This document shows positions 1-7,090 of a stretch of 64,000 nt of DNA, one piece after another. How positions within the stretch are numbered: the first letter of the stretch is position 1; every line of letters starts with the position of its first letter. A program made the position numbers and the translations under genes. The notes beneath the pieces were generated by a model. The model had not been told where the DNA came from. It searched no databases and saw nothing but the letters and a program-made list of their open reading frames with translations. This stretch comes from Terriglobales bacterium (lineage in GTDB: Bacteria; Acidobacteriota; Terriglobia; Terriglobales; Acidobacteriaceae): NCBI GenBank assembly GCA_035651655.1, contig DASRFG010000028.1, positions 1 through 64,000 on the forward strand. Reading direction: 5' to 3'.

Positions 1-5
1 GCAGT

Positions 6-503
6 TCACCTGATCAGCTTCTGTACTGCGGGCGGAAGCTTTTCCACGCGGCTGATAAACATGGTCACTCGCCAGAGATCGTCATCTTTGACAGTTTCGC
101 CCCATGCGGGCATGCCACTCCAGCGGACGCCGTGCTTGACGGTAAAGAAAATGCGCCATTCCGGATCATCAAGCGGATGGATGATCAACTGCGGAGCCGG
201 CGGATAAAACGAACGACCGAAGGCGGAGGGCTTTTTGTCCATGCCGCCGTGGCAGCCAGCGCAGTTCATAATGTAAAAACGCATGCCCTCAATCAGATGG
301 GCGTCGGTGGCTGGCACGGGGCTGTTGATGCGCGGCGCCTGGTGCTGCATGGAAGCGTCCAGCGCGGTAGTGGCCAGGTAGTTCTCAATCGCTCCAGGAG
401 TGCGGTCGGCCCGCAAGTCCATACCTCCGGTGCGGGTGTAAACCAGGCCGCCGCCCCCGATCAACAGCACCGTAATCAGAACTCCTAACAAAAAGCTGCG
501 CAT
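6..503 (-). CDS. class I c-type cytochrome, membrane-anchored or secreted
   Basis: Small mono-haem c-type cytochrome, an electron carrier on the periplasmic side. The 165-residue product opens with a hydrophobic stretch (about residues 4-23) that could be a signal peptide or an uncleaved anchor. The haem site CAGCH is at residues 81-85, and GMPAW at 130-134 offers Met131 as the likely distal ligand. The ATG at 501-503 is preceded by a strong GGAGG site. It lies 80 bp behind pdhB and is the last visible gene of the lpd-lipB-pdhA-pdhB run, so co-transcription is likely. A functional tie to pyruvate oxidation is inference only, and the redox partner cannot be told from the sequence. Confidence 0.85.
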   Translation of the reverse strand: MRSFLLGVLITVLLIGGGGLVYTRTGGMDLRADRTPGAIENYLATTALDASMQHQAPRINSPVPATDAHLIEGMRFYIMNCAGCHGGMDKKPSAFGRSFYPPAPQLIIHPLDDPEWRIFFTVKHGVRWSGMPAWGETVKDDDLWRVTMFISRVEKLPPAVQKLIR

Positions 504-583
504 GCATACCTCCGCGGGTCACTCCCAGTGTGCCACTTCCAAAGAGATCGTGGAAAATGTGATTGGTCAGGGAACAGCTTACG

Positions 584-1558
584 TCAGTAGGCGTGCAGGC
601 GGCGAGCCTCGCGTACCACGTCTGCTACCTGCGGCAGAAAGTGCTCTTCGAGCGGCGGGGAAAAAGGCACCGGCGTATCGCGTGAGGTGATGCGGACAAT
701 TGGGCCGTCAAGGTCGTCGAATGCCTCTTCGTTGATGATGGCAGCGATCTCGCCGGCGATGCCGCCCGTGCGGGTGTCCTCGTGCAGGATGATCACCTTG
801 TTGGTGCGGCGGACGGTATTGGCGATGGCTTGGCGGTCGAGCGGCAGCAGCGTGCGCAGGTCCACCACTTCCAGTTCGATTCCTTCTTTGGCCAGGATTC
901 CCGCTGCCTCCAGCGCGACGTGCAACATGGCGGCGTAGGTAATCACGCTGACGTGGCGGCCTTCGCGCGCCACGCGGGCTTTGCCGATGGGAACGGTGTA
1001 GTCCTCGGCGGGTAGATCTTCTTTGATCCGGCGATAGAGAAACTTGTGCTCGAAGAAAATCACGGGGTTGTTATCGCGTATGGCGGATTTAATAAGCCCC
1101 TTGGCGTCATAAGCCGTAGCCGGGCAGATCACTTTTAGACCGGGCGTGTGCACAAAATACATCTCCGGATTCTGGGAGTGGAAGGGGCCTCCGTGAACTC
1201 CGCCCCCACTCGGCCCACGCAGCACGAGCGGCGCTGGCGCTCCCCAGCGATAGTGAGACTTGGCCGCCATGTTGGTGATCTGGTTGAAGGCGCAGCCGAT
1301 AAAATCCATGAATTGAAACTCGGCTACCGGACGCAACCCGGTGAGCGCCGCGCCGAAAGCTGCGCCCACGATGGCAGATTCGGCAATCGGGGTGTCAATC
1401 ACGCGCTCGGGGCCGAAGCGGTCAATGAAGCCGTCTGTGACTTTGAAGGCGCCGCCGTAAATGCCAATGTCCTCGCCCAGGCAGAAGACCGCTGAGTCGC
1501 GTTCCATCTCCTCCCAGATACCCTGGCGAATGGCTTCGAGATAGGTGGTTTGGGACAT
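584..1558 (-). CDS. pdhB: pyruvate dehydrogenase E1 component, beta subunit
   Basis: Beta subunit of the thiamine-diphosphate-dependent E1 of a 2-oxo acid dehydrogenase complex, which decarboxylates pyruvate (or a branched-chain oxo acid) and acylates the lipoyl group of E2. The 324 residues match the usual length. Visible family marks are GEDIG near residue 28, the cofactor-contacting Glu in TPIAESAIVGAAFG near residue 60, and the SQNPE segment of the transketolase-type central domain. A transketolase C-terminal domain fills the last third. It follows pdhA by 84 bp on the same strand, and that gap holds a complex palindrome. The pyruvate assignment comes from the neighbouring lpd and lipB; a branched-chain substrate cannot be excluded. 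Confidence 0.92.
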   Translation of the reverse strand: MSQTTYLEAIRQGIWEEMERDSAVFCLGEDIGIYGGAFKVTDGFIDRFGPERVIDTPIAESAIVGAAFGAALTGLRPVAEFQFMDFIGCAFNQITNMAAKSHYRWGAPAPLVLRGPSGGGVHGGPFHSQNPEMYFVHTPGLKVICPATAYDAKGLIKSAIRDNNPVIFFEHKFLYRRIKEDLPAEDYTVPIGKARVAREGRHVSVITYAAMLHVALEAAGILAKEGIELEVVDLRTLLPLDRQAIANTVRRTNKVIILHEDTRTGGIAGEIAAIINEEAFDDLDGPIVRITSRDTPVPFSPPLEEHFLPQVADVVREARRLHAY

Positions 1559-1583
1559 CCTGTTACTCGCTAAATCGTCCTAT

Positions 1584-1630
1584 GTGGGCGAGCTCTGCTC
1601 GCCTGCACAGGCGTGGGCGCCTGTGCCCAC
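1584..1630. repeat. composite palindrome (two hairpins inside an outer stem)
   Basis: Between pdhA and pdhB. GTGGGC (1584-1589) can pair with GCCCAC (1625-1630). Inside are two perfect hairpins: GCGAGC-TCT-GCTCGC (1588-1602) and GCACAGGCG-TGGG-CGCCTGTGC (1605-1626). No U-tract follows on either strand, so it does not look like a simple terminator. Its form suggests a dispersed extragenic palindromic element or an mRNA-stabilising structure; copy number cannot be judged from one window. Confidence 0.6.
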
Positions 1631-1642
1631 GTGGTTCGGTGG

Positions 1643-2974
1643 CTATTTTAAATGCACTGCGGCGTCTTGTGGCTTCTGGCGGACTCTGCCTTTCGGCATC
1701 GCAGTTTTCAGTACGCCGTACTTCGGTTTGATTTCATGGCAACCATCGCAGTAGGCATCGAGCGGCGTAGTCGCAGGATCGGGCATGGGCGAGTTCACTG
1801 CGAAGTCGCGGTCGGCCTCAAGCTGCCGGTCAACGTCGGCGATCAGCGCCTGGTTTTGAGCGGGCGTCAGCCATTTCTTTTGCAGCAGGAAATTTTCGAA
1901 ACGAGTGATTGGGTCGCGCTTCCGCCAATACTCCAACAGTGCCTTGGGAACATACTCAGCGGCGTCGTGAATGGCGTGTCCTTTCATGCGCATCATTTTT
2001 GCTTCGATCAAGGTGGGCCCTTGGCCGCGCCGCGCCCGCTCGCAGGCTTCGTTAGTAGCGTCGTAAACCTGGCAAGGATCGGTGCCGTCAACGATTACGC
2101 CGGGAATCCCGTAGGCTATCGAGCGCTCCGCAAGATCTTTCACCGAGAACTGCATGTCCGCGGGAGTGGAGTATCCCCAAAGATTGTTTTCAACGATCAG
2201 CACCAGGCCGAGCTTCTGCACGGCGGCGAAGTTGATGCCTTCGTAAGTCACCCCGGTGGATTGGCCGCCATCACCGATGTAGGTGAGGGCGGCAATGTTG
2301 CGGCCCTGAAGTCGCGCTCCCAGCGCCACGCCCGCCAGCACCGGAATCAGGTCCCCCAGGGTAGAAATGGGTGAGACTACCTGTCGCTGGTAAATATCGC
2401 CGAAGTGTGAAGACGCATCTTTGCCGTGAGTCGGCGACCCCGCCTTGGCCATGTACTGCATCATGATGTCGCGCGCCGAGAAGCCGCGCACCAGCAGCGA
2501 GCCCTGGTTGCGGATCATGGGCGCGAGCCAGTCTTCCGAACGAAGCGCATAGGCCGAGGCGCAGGAGCAGGCCTCCTGGCCGAGACCGAAGTAAACCCCG
2601 CCCACCACTTTGCCCTGCTTGTAAAGATTTTCCAGGGCCTGTTCCATCTTGCGGTTCAGCAGCATCCAGCGGTAGATCTCGACGCATTGTTCGGGGCTGA
2701 GGTATTTGGACTGGCGAATGGGAGGCACGGGGGCACTCAGGTTCCCACGCACTTCATAATGAACTTCCTCGCCGGGAATCTGGCGGATTTCGATGTCGAG
2801 GTGCTCGAGGCGGTAGTCGGGAATGGTGTAGGTACGCTGGGCAGAGCGGCTTCCGTTACGTGACAGCCTATTTACGTTGCTGGATGGTATCGGCGCTACT
2901 TTTCCGGAACTGTCGGCCCGGGGGCTTTTCCGGGCGGCCCGCTGTTTTGGGGAGTGGGAATTCTTCTTCGCCAT
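1643..2974 (-). CDS. pdhA: pyruvate dehydrogenase E1 component, alpha subunit
   Basis: Alpha subunit of the E1 2-oxo acid decarboxylase. The thiamine-diphosphate motif runs from GDGG at residues 234-237 to the paired Asn at 263-264, the classical spacing. A phosphorylation-loop-like region (DAAEY) and the usual helical C-terminus follow. At 443 residues it is longer than the common 320-370. About 75 extra N-terminal residues, the first 45 basic and Ser/Arg-rich, look disordered. The C-terminal tail contains CDGCH at 409-413, which resembles a c-type haem site, but there is no export signal, so haem attachment is unlikely. It lies 40 bp downstream of lipB and forms the heterotetramer with the pdhB product. 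Confidence 0.92.
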   Translation of the reverse strand: MAKKNSHSPKQRAARKSPRADSSGKVAPIPSSNVNRLSRNGSRSAQRTYTIPDYRLEHLDIEIRQIPGEEVHYEVRGNLSAPVPPIRQSKYLSPEQCVEIYRWMLLNRKMEQALENLYKQGKVVGGVYFGLGQEACSCASAYALRSEDWLAPMIRNQGSLLVRGFSARDIMMQYMAKAGSPTHGKDASSHFGDIYQRQVVSPISTLGDLIPVLAGVALGARLQGRNIAALTYIGDGGQSTGVTYEGINFAAVQKLGLVLIVENNLWGYSTPADMQFSVKDLAERSIAYGIPGVIVDGTDPCQVYDATNEACERARRGQGPTLIEAKMMRMKGHAIHDAAEYVPKALLEYWRKRDPITRFENFLLQKKWLTPAQNQALIADVDRQLEADRDFAVNSPMPDPATTPLDAYCDGCHEIKPKYGVLKTAMPKGRVRQKPQDAAVHLK

Positions 2975-3013
2975 GGTAAGGCGGCTGCTAAAAAGCCAAG
3001 TATACCGTGCTCA

Positions 3014-3769
3014 CTAGGCCAGAAAGATTTCTTCCTCGTGCAACTCCCTTAGCTCCGCCGGAGGGCGTAGGGGTACGCCGACAGTTCGGCCAAGCAGGGC
3101 GTCGAGTGTATCCAGCCAGCGTATTTCAGCCGCGAAGACCTTGCCGAAGTGTTGGGCCACCGATTGCGCAATCTTATCGAGGGCAAGTTGACGCTGCAAT
3201 TCTTTGTTCAACGAGGTCACTGGTCTGGAGGTAATTCCGCAGGGCACAATCAGGTTGAAATATTCCAGATCAGTGTTCACATTCAGCGCGAAACCGTGGG
3301 AGGTGACGCCGCGGGAGATGTGAACGCCGATGGCGGCAATCTTGGCGGGGACTTCACCGCTCGTCCATACGCCAGTCAATCCGGCGATTCTTTGGGCGGC
3401 GACTCCGAAATCGGCACAGGCGCGAATAATGACTTCTTCTAACCGCCGCACAAACTCCACTGCGCCGAGCTTTGGCTGGAAGCCGCGCAGATCAAAAATG
3501 GGATAGCCGACCAGCTGACCCGGGCCGTGGAAGGTGACGTCGCCGCCGCGATCGCAGTCGAAGAGCTCGACGCCCTTTTCCGCCAGCAACTCCTGAGAGG
3601 CCAAGAGATTGTTGCGGCTGGCGTTGCGGCCGAGGGTGATTACGGGAGAGTGCTCCAGCAGCAGCAGCGTATCTCCGATTCCCTCTTGTTTGCGCAGATC
3701 AACCAGCGACTGCTGAAGGCGCAGCCCGGTGGCGTAATCGAGCGTGCCGAGTTGGACGACAGAGATCAT
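3014..3769 (-). CDS. lipB: octanoyl-[ACP]:protein octanoyltransferase LipB
   Basis: Transfers the octanoyl group from acyl carrier protein to lipoyl domains, the first step of lipoate attachment on E2 proteins. The family signature RGGDVTFHGPGQ is at residues 74-85, the conserved Lys of PAKIAAIG at 143 and the catalytic Cys of VPCGI at 177. The ATG at 3767-3769 is preferred over an in-frame TTG four codons upstream because family members begin with a sequence like MISVVQLGTLDY. It starts 20 bp after the lpd stop. Its place inside the dehydrogenase run makes sense: it supplies the cofactor for the E2 that E1 and Lpd serve. Confidence 0.93.
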   Translation of the reverse strand: MISVVQLGTLDYATGLRLQQSLVDLRKQEGIGDTLLLLEHSPVITLGRNASRNNLLASQELLAEKGVELFDCDRGGDVTFHGPGQLVGYPIFDLRGFQPKLGAVEFVRRLEEVIIRACADFGVAAQRIAGLTGVWTSGEVPAKIAAIGVHISRGVTSHGFALNVNTDLEYFNLIVPCGITSRPVTSLNKELQRQLALDKIAQSVAQHFGKVFAAEIRWLDTLDALLGRTVGVPLRPPAELRELHEEEIFLA

Positions 3770-3789
3770 GGTGTCCAGCAAATCAGCAG

Positions 3790-5223
3790 CTACACATTGA
3801 TGGCAATGCCTTCCACGCTGTTGGCGGCGTCGAGCATAGCCTCAGACAGCGTCGGGTGAGCGTGGATGGTCCACATCAGGTCCTGTGCAGTGGCCTCGAG
3901 GTCCATGGCGGCTACCGCTTCGGCGATCAGCTCAGTGGCCAGGGGGCCGATGATGTGCACGCCCAGAATCTCTTCGTACTTTGCGCCGGAGACAACTTTG
4001 ATGAAGCCTTCGTGCGCTCCCAGAATGCTGGCTTTGGAGTTGGCAGTGAAGGGGAACTTTCCGATTTTCAGCTCCATGCCGCGCTCCCGCGCCTGGGCTT
4101 CGGTAAGACCGACGCTGCCAATCTGCGGCTCGCAATAGGTGCAGCCGGGGACACGGGACGGGTGAACCGGCCGGGCATTGCGTCCGGCAATTTTGGCCAC
4201 AGCAGTAATTCCTTCCATGGCGCCAGCATGTGCCAGTTGTGGCAGACCGGCGACAATGTCGCCGACAGCATAGATGCCAGGCTCAGCGGTCTGCATCCAT
4301 TCATTCACCTTTACGAAGCCGCGGTCGAGCTGGATTTTTGTCTTCTCAATTCCCACATTCTCGGTGCGCGGCTTACGGCCGATAGCAATCAGGATTTTTT
4401 CCGCCTCCACTTTCTGCTGCTTACCTTCTGCGGTGAAGGTCACCGCCACGCCGTTCTTTGTCTTTTCCACTTTTTCCACTTTGGCGCCAGGCTGGCAGTT
4501 GATGCCCTTTTTGCGGAAGGCGCGCAGCAACTCCTTGGAGATCTCCTCATCCTCTACCGGAACCAGGCGCGGCAGCATCTCGAGCAGGGTGACTTCGGTA
4601 TCAAAAGACCGATATAAGGAGGCAAACTCCACGCCCACGGCGCCGGCGCCGACGATGACCAGGGATTTGGGAATGGAATTTAGAGACAGAATCTCGATGT
4701 TGGTCAGCACGCGCGCATCCGGCTGCAGCCCGGGAAGCATGCGGGCTTCTGAGCCCGTGGCAAGAATCACGTTCTTCGCCCTGATGGCTGTCTTTTCACC
4801 GGCATCGTTTGAAACCTCTACCGTGATCCAACCGTCTTTTGCGGGCCCGGTGAGACGGCCATAGCCGGCCACGACCTCGACCTTGTTTTTGCGCATAAGG
4901 AATTCGAGGCCTTTGGTGTGTTTGGTGACAATCTTGTTTTTGCGTTGCTGGATGGTGTCCCAATTGATCTTGGGAGCGGTGATGCCTTCAATGCCGAACT
5001 CTTTGGCGACTTTAATATGATCGTAAATCTCGGCGCTGTAGAGCAGCGCCTTAGTGGGAATGCAGCCAACGTGCAGGCAGGTGCCGCCCAGCTTGGCATC
5101 TTTTTCGATAAGGCAGGTCTTCAGCCCCCATTGTCCGGCTCGAATTGCGGCGGTATAGCCAGCCGGACCGCTGCCGATGATCGCGAGATCGCAAGTCTTA
5201 TCAGGCAAAGTGTTGCTCCCCAC
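3790..5223 (-). CDS. lpd: dihydrolipoyl dehydrogenase (E3)
   Basis: FAD flavoprotein that reoxidises the dihydrolipoyl group of E2 and passes electrons to NAD. It shows the N-terminal FAD motif GSGPAGYTAA (residues 18-27), the redox-active disulfide CLHVGC (Cys49 and Cys54), the NAD-binding GAGAVGVEFAS in the middle, and the C-terminal HPTLSE whose His (about 456) and Glu (about 461) form the dimer-interface active-site pair. At 477 residues it is full length. The start is taken at GTG 5223; no closer ATG fits the family N-terminus. It appears to be the first gene of the lpd-lipB-pdhA-pdhB transcript, with the divergent VOC gene upstream. Confidence 0.95.
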   Translation of the reverse strand: MGSNTLPDKTCDLAIIGSGPAGYTAAIRAGQWGLKTCLIEKDAKLGGTCLHVGCIPTKALLYSAEIYDHIKVAKEFGIEGITAPKINWDTIQQRKNKIVTKHTKGLEFLMRKNKVEVVAGYGRLTGPAKDGWITVEVSNDAGEKTAIRAKNVILATGSEARMLPGLQPDARVLTNIEILSLNSIPKSLVIVGAGAVGVEFASLYRSFDTEVTLLEMLPRLVPVEDEEISKELLRAFRKKGINCQPGAKVEKVEKTKNGVAVTFTAEGKQQKVEAEKILIAIGRKPRTENVGIEKTKIQLDRGFVKVNEWMQTAEPGIYAVGDIVAGLPQLAHAGAMEGITAVAKIAGRNARPVHPSRVPGCTYCEPQIGSVGLTEAQARERGMELKIGKFPFTANSKASILGAHEGFIKVVSGAKYEEILGVHIIGPLATELIAEAVAAMDLEATAQDLMWTIHAHPTLSEAMLDAANSVEGIAINV

Positions 5224-5291
5224 CGCTATGAATTTCGGCCGATGGCCAAACTCATGATTCTACGATACGAGTATTAGATTCGGCGAATAGG

Positions 5292-5325
5292 GAGCCGGGT
5301 TCAGTGCCGGGCCTCCACCCGGTTC
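5292..5325. other. hairpin in the lpd/VOC divergent spacer
   Basis: GAGCCGGGT (5292-5300) and ACCCGGTTC (5317-5325) form a nine-pair stem with one G-T wobble around a GC-rich loop. It lies upstream of both divergent genes, so it is either part of the lpd 5' leader or an extragenic palindrome. No function can be assigned. Confidence 0.35.
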
Positions 5326-5360
5326 ACACGGAAGTGCCAGGAAGGCTCGAAAGGCAAAAG

Positions 5361-5366
5361 TATAAT
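5361..5366 (+). promoter_or_regulatory. candidate -10 box for the VOC gene
   Basis: A perfect TATAAT lies 41 bp before the ATG of the VOC gene. No good -35 hexamer is seen 16-18 bp upstream, so this is a tentative promoter call. Confidence 0.3.
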
Positions 5367-5407
5367 GTCCGCTAACATGCACAAAATCAGCGCGCACGAG
5401 GCTTCGC

Positions 5408-5842
5408 ATGGGTAACAGGCCGCAGAGCAACGAGGATCAGCAGACCAGTATTGCCCCAATGCTCTCGGTCCGAAACGGCGCGAAGGCGATCGAGTTTTAC
5501 AAGGCGGCGTTCGGAGCTAGCGAATTGTTCCGAATTGACGCCGAGGGTGGGGCCGTGGTCGCTCGGCTCTCCGTTGGAGGGTCAGAATTCTGGGTGGCAG
5601 ACGAGTCGCCGGAGCACTTGAATTTCAGCCCCGAGTATCTGGGAGGCGGTTCGGTACGGCTGGTGATGGTGGTCAAGGACCCGGACGCGGCTTTCAGTCG
5701 CGCCGTAAAAGCAGGAGCGACCGTGGTTCGAGCGGTTGAGGATCAGCCATATGGTTGGCGCGTCGGACGAATTATGGATCCCTTCGGACACCATTGGGAA
5801 ATCGGTAAGCCGTTGGAGGCTAATGCACCGGCCCAGGAGTAG
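5408..5842 (+). CDS. VOC (glyoxalase/PhnB-like) family protein
   Basis: A 144-residue single-domain protein of the vicinal-oxygen-chelate fold, closest in look to PhnB-like or 'extradiol/glyoxalase-resembling' proteins. Two beta-alpha-beta-beta-beta halves are visible: the first opens with the segment LSVRNGAKAIEFYKAAFGA, and the second ends with RIMDPFGHHWEIGKP, a common VOC closing motif carrying the conserved His and Glu. The metal ligands of true glyoxalase I are not all recognisable, so the substrate is unknown. It stands alone between lpd (divergent) and hemB (convergent). Confidence 0.8.
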   Translation: MGNRPQSNEDQQTSIAPMLSVRNGAKAIEFYKAAFGASELFRIDAEGGAVVARLSVGGSEFWVADESPEHLNFSPEYLGGGSVRLVMVVKDPDAAFSRAVKAGATVVRAVEDQPYGWRVGRIMDPFGHHWEIGKPLEANAPAQE

Positions 5843-5918
5843 CAGCGAATGCAGCGGAAGCGAGCAGAAGAGGAGCCAGGCACCAGGCGGGAGATGCGCC
5901 CGGTTGAGTGTTCCCAGA

Positions 5919-7025
5919 TCAGGCCAAAAGTCTCGCGGCGTCCTTGGCGAAGTAGGTCAGGATCACGTCTGCCCCGGCACGGCGGATGGCGAGCAGTGAT
6001 TCCATCATGACGCGCTGGCGGTCGATCCAGCCATTGCGGGCGGCGGCCTCGATCATGGCGTACTCACCGGAAACCTGGTATGCGGCCAAAGGCGCGTCGA
6101 AGCGTTGGCGAGCGGCAGCAATGACGTCGAGGTAAGGCAGGGCGGGTTTTACCATGATCATGTCCGCGCCTTCCTCAAGATCAAGTTCGATTTCCCGCAT
6201 AGCTTCGCGCAGGTTGGCCGGATCCATCTGATATGAGCGGCGGTCGCCGAACTGGGGCGCCGAATCGGCAGCCTCACGGAAGGGGCCGTAGAAGGCGGAA
6301 GCGAATTTGGCAGCGTAAGAAAGAATGGGCGTGTTGAGCAGGCTGGCTTCGTCCAACGCCTTGCGGATGGCGGCGACCCGGCCGTCCATCATGTCGGAGG
6401 GGGCAATGATGTCCACGCCCGCGCGCACCAAAGAAACCGAGGTGCGGGCCAAAATCTCCAGCGTGGCGTCGTTTACGATTTCATACTCAGTTGCGGCTTC
6501 CCGGGCAGAGGCGGCCGCATCGCCAGGCTGCGAGGGCTTCGTTTTAGGGACAGCGGATTTAGCTGCGGCCGCTCCCAGCGGCTTTGCCGCGGCCGCTCCC
6601 AGCGAGTTCGGAGCGCCAAGCTTGCGCACCACTCCACAGTGGCCATGCGACATGTACTCGCACAGGCAAACGTCGGCAATCACCACCATGTCAGGAATCT
6701 CACTCTTCAGTGCGCGTGCGGCCTGCTGCACGATGCCATCGTCGGCCCACGCTCCGGTCGCGACTTCGTCTTTCTTTTCCGGCAGCCCGAATAGGATTAC
6801 CGCCGGAACACCCAAAGACTTCGCCTGCCGAGCCTCCTTCACCGCCTGGTCAACCGAGAGATTGTGTACTCCCGGCATGGAGCGTACTTCGCGGCGGATG
6901 CCCTCGCCGGGACAGACAAACATGGGATAGACCAGCGACTCGGGGGTGAGGCGCGTCTCGCGGACCATGGAGCGCAGTGGCTCACTCTGGCGCAGGCGGC
7001 GCAACCGGGTAACCGGGAAACTCAT
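5919..7025 (-). CDS. hemB: delta-aminolevulinic acid dehydratase (porphobilinogen synthase)
   Basis: Condenses two 5-aminolevulinate molecules to porphobilinogen in tetrapyrrole synthesis. The zinc-type Cys triad is present (Cys120, Cys122, Cys130, in [13 protein letters not shown]), as are the Schiff-base lysines Lys240 (SYAAKFAS) and Lys293 (MVKP). It has 368 residues against about 325-335 normally. The excess is an insertion at residues 134-180, rich in Ala, Lys and Pro, between the metal-site loop and NDATLE; it contains two LGAAAAK units. ATG 7025 is used rather than a TTG two codons upstream. It faces mutS2 divergently across about 65 bp and stands as a single gene. Confidence 0.95.
   Translation of the reverse strand: MSFPVTRLRRLRQSEPLRSMVRETRLTPESLVYPMFVCPGEGIRREVRSMPGVHNLSVDQAVKEARQAKSLGVPAVILFGLPEKKDEVATGAWADDGIVQQAARALKSEIPDMVVIADVCLCEYMSHGHCGVVRKLGAPNSLGAAAAKPLGAAAAKSAVPKTKPSQPGDAAASAREAATEYEIVNDATLEILARTSVSLVRAGVDIIAPSDMMDGRVAAIRKALDEASLLNTPILSYAAKFASAFYGPFREAADSAPQFGDRRSYQMDPANLREAMREIELDLEEGADMIMVKPALPYLDVIAAARQRFDAPLAAYQVSGEYAMIEAAARNGWIDRQRVMMESLLAIRRAGADVILTYFAKDAARLLA
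6565..6604. repeat. two 16-bp direct repeats inside hemB
   Basis: GCGGCCGCTCCCAGCG occurs at 6565-6580 and again at 6589-6604, a period of 24 bp that keeps the reading frame. It encodes the duplicated LGAAAAK unit of the HemB insertion and suggests growth of the insert by slippage. Confidence 0.8.
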
Positions 7026-7090
7026 AGGCAAATCTTAGCACCTCACGGCCCAGCTTCCGCCGCACTCGCGATATACCATATATCCAGACA

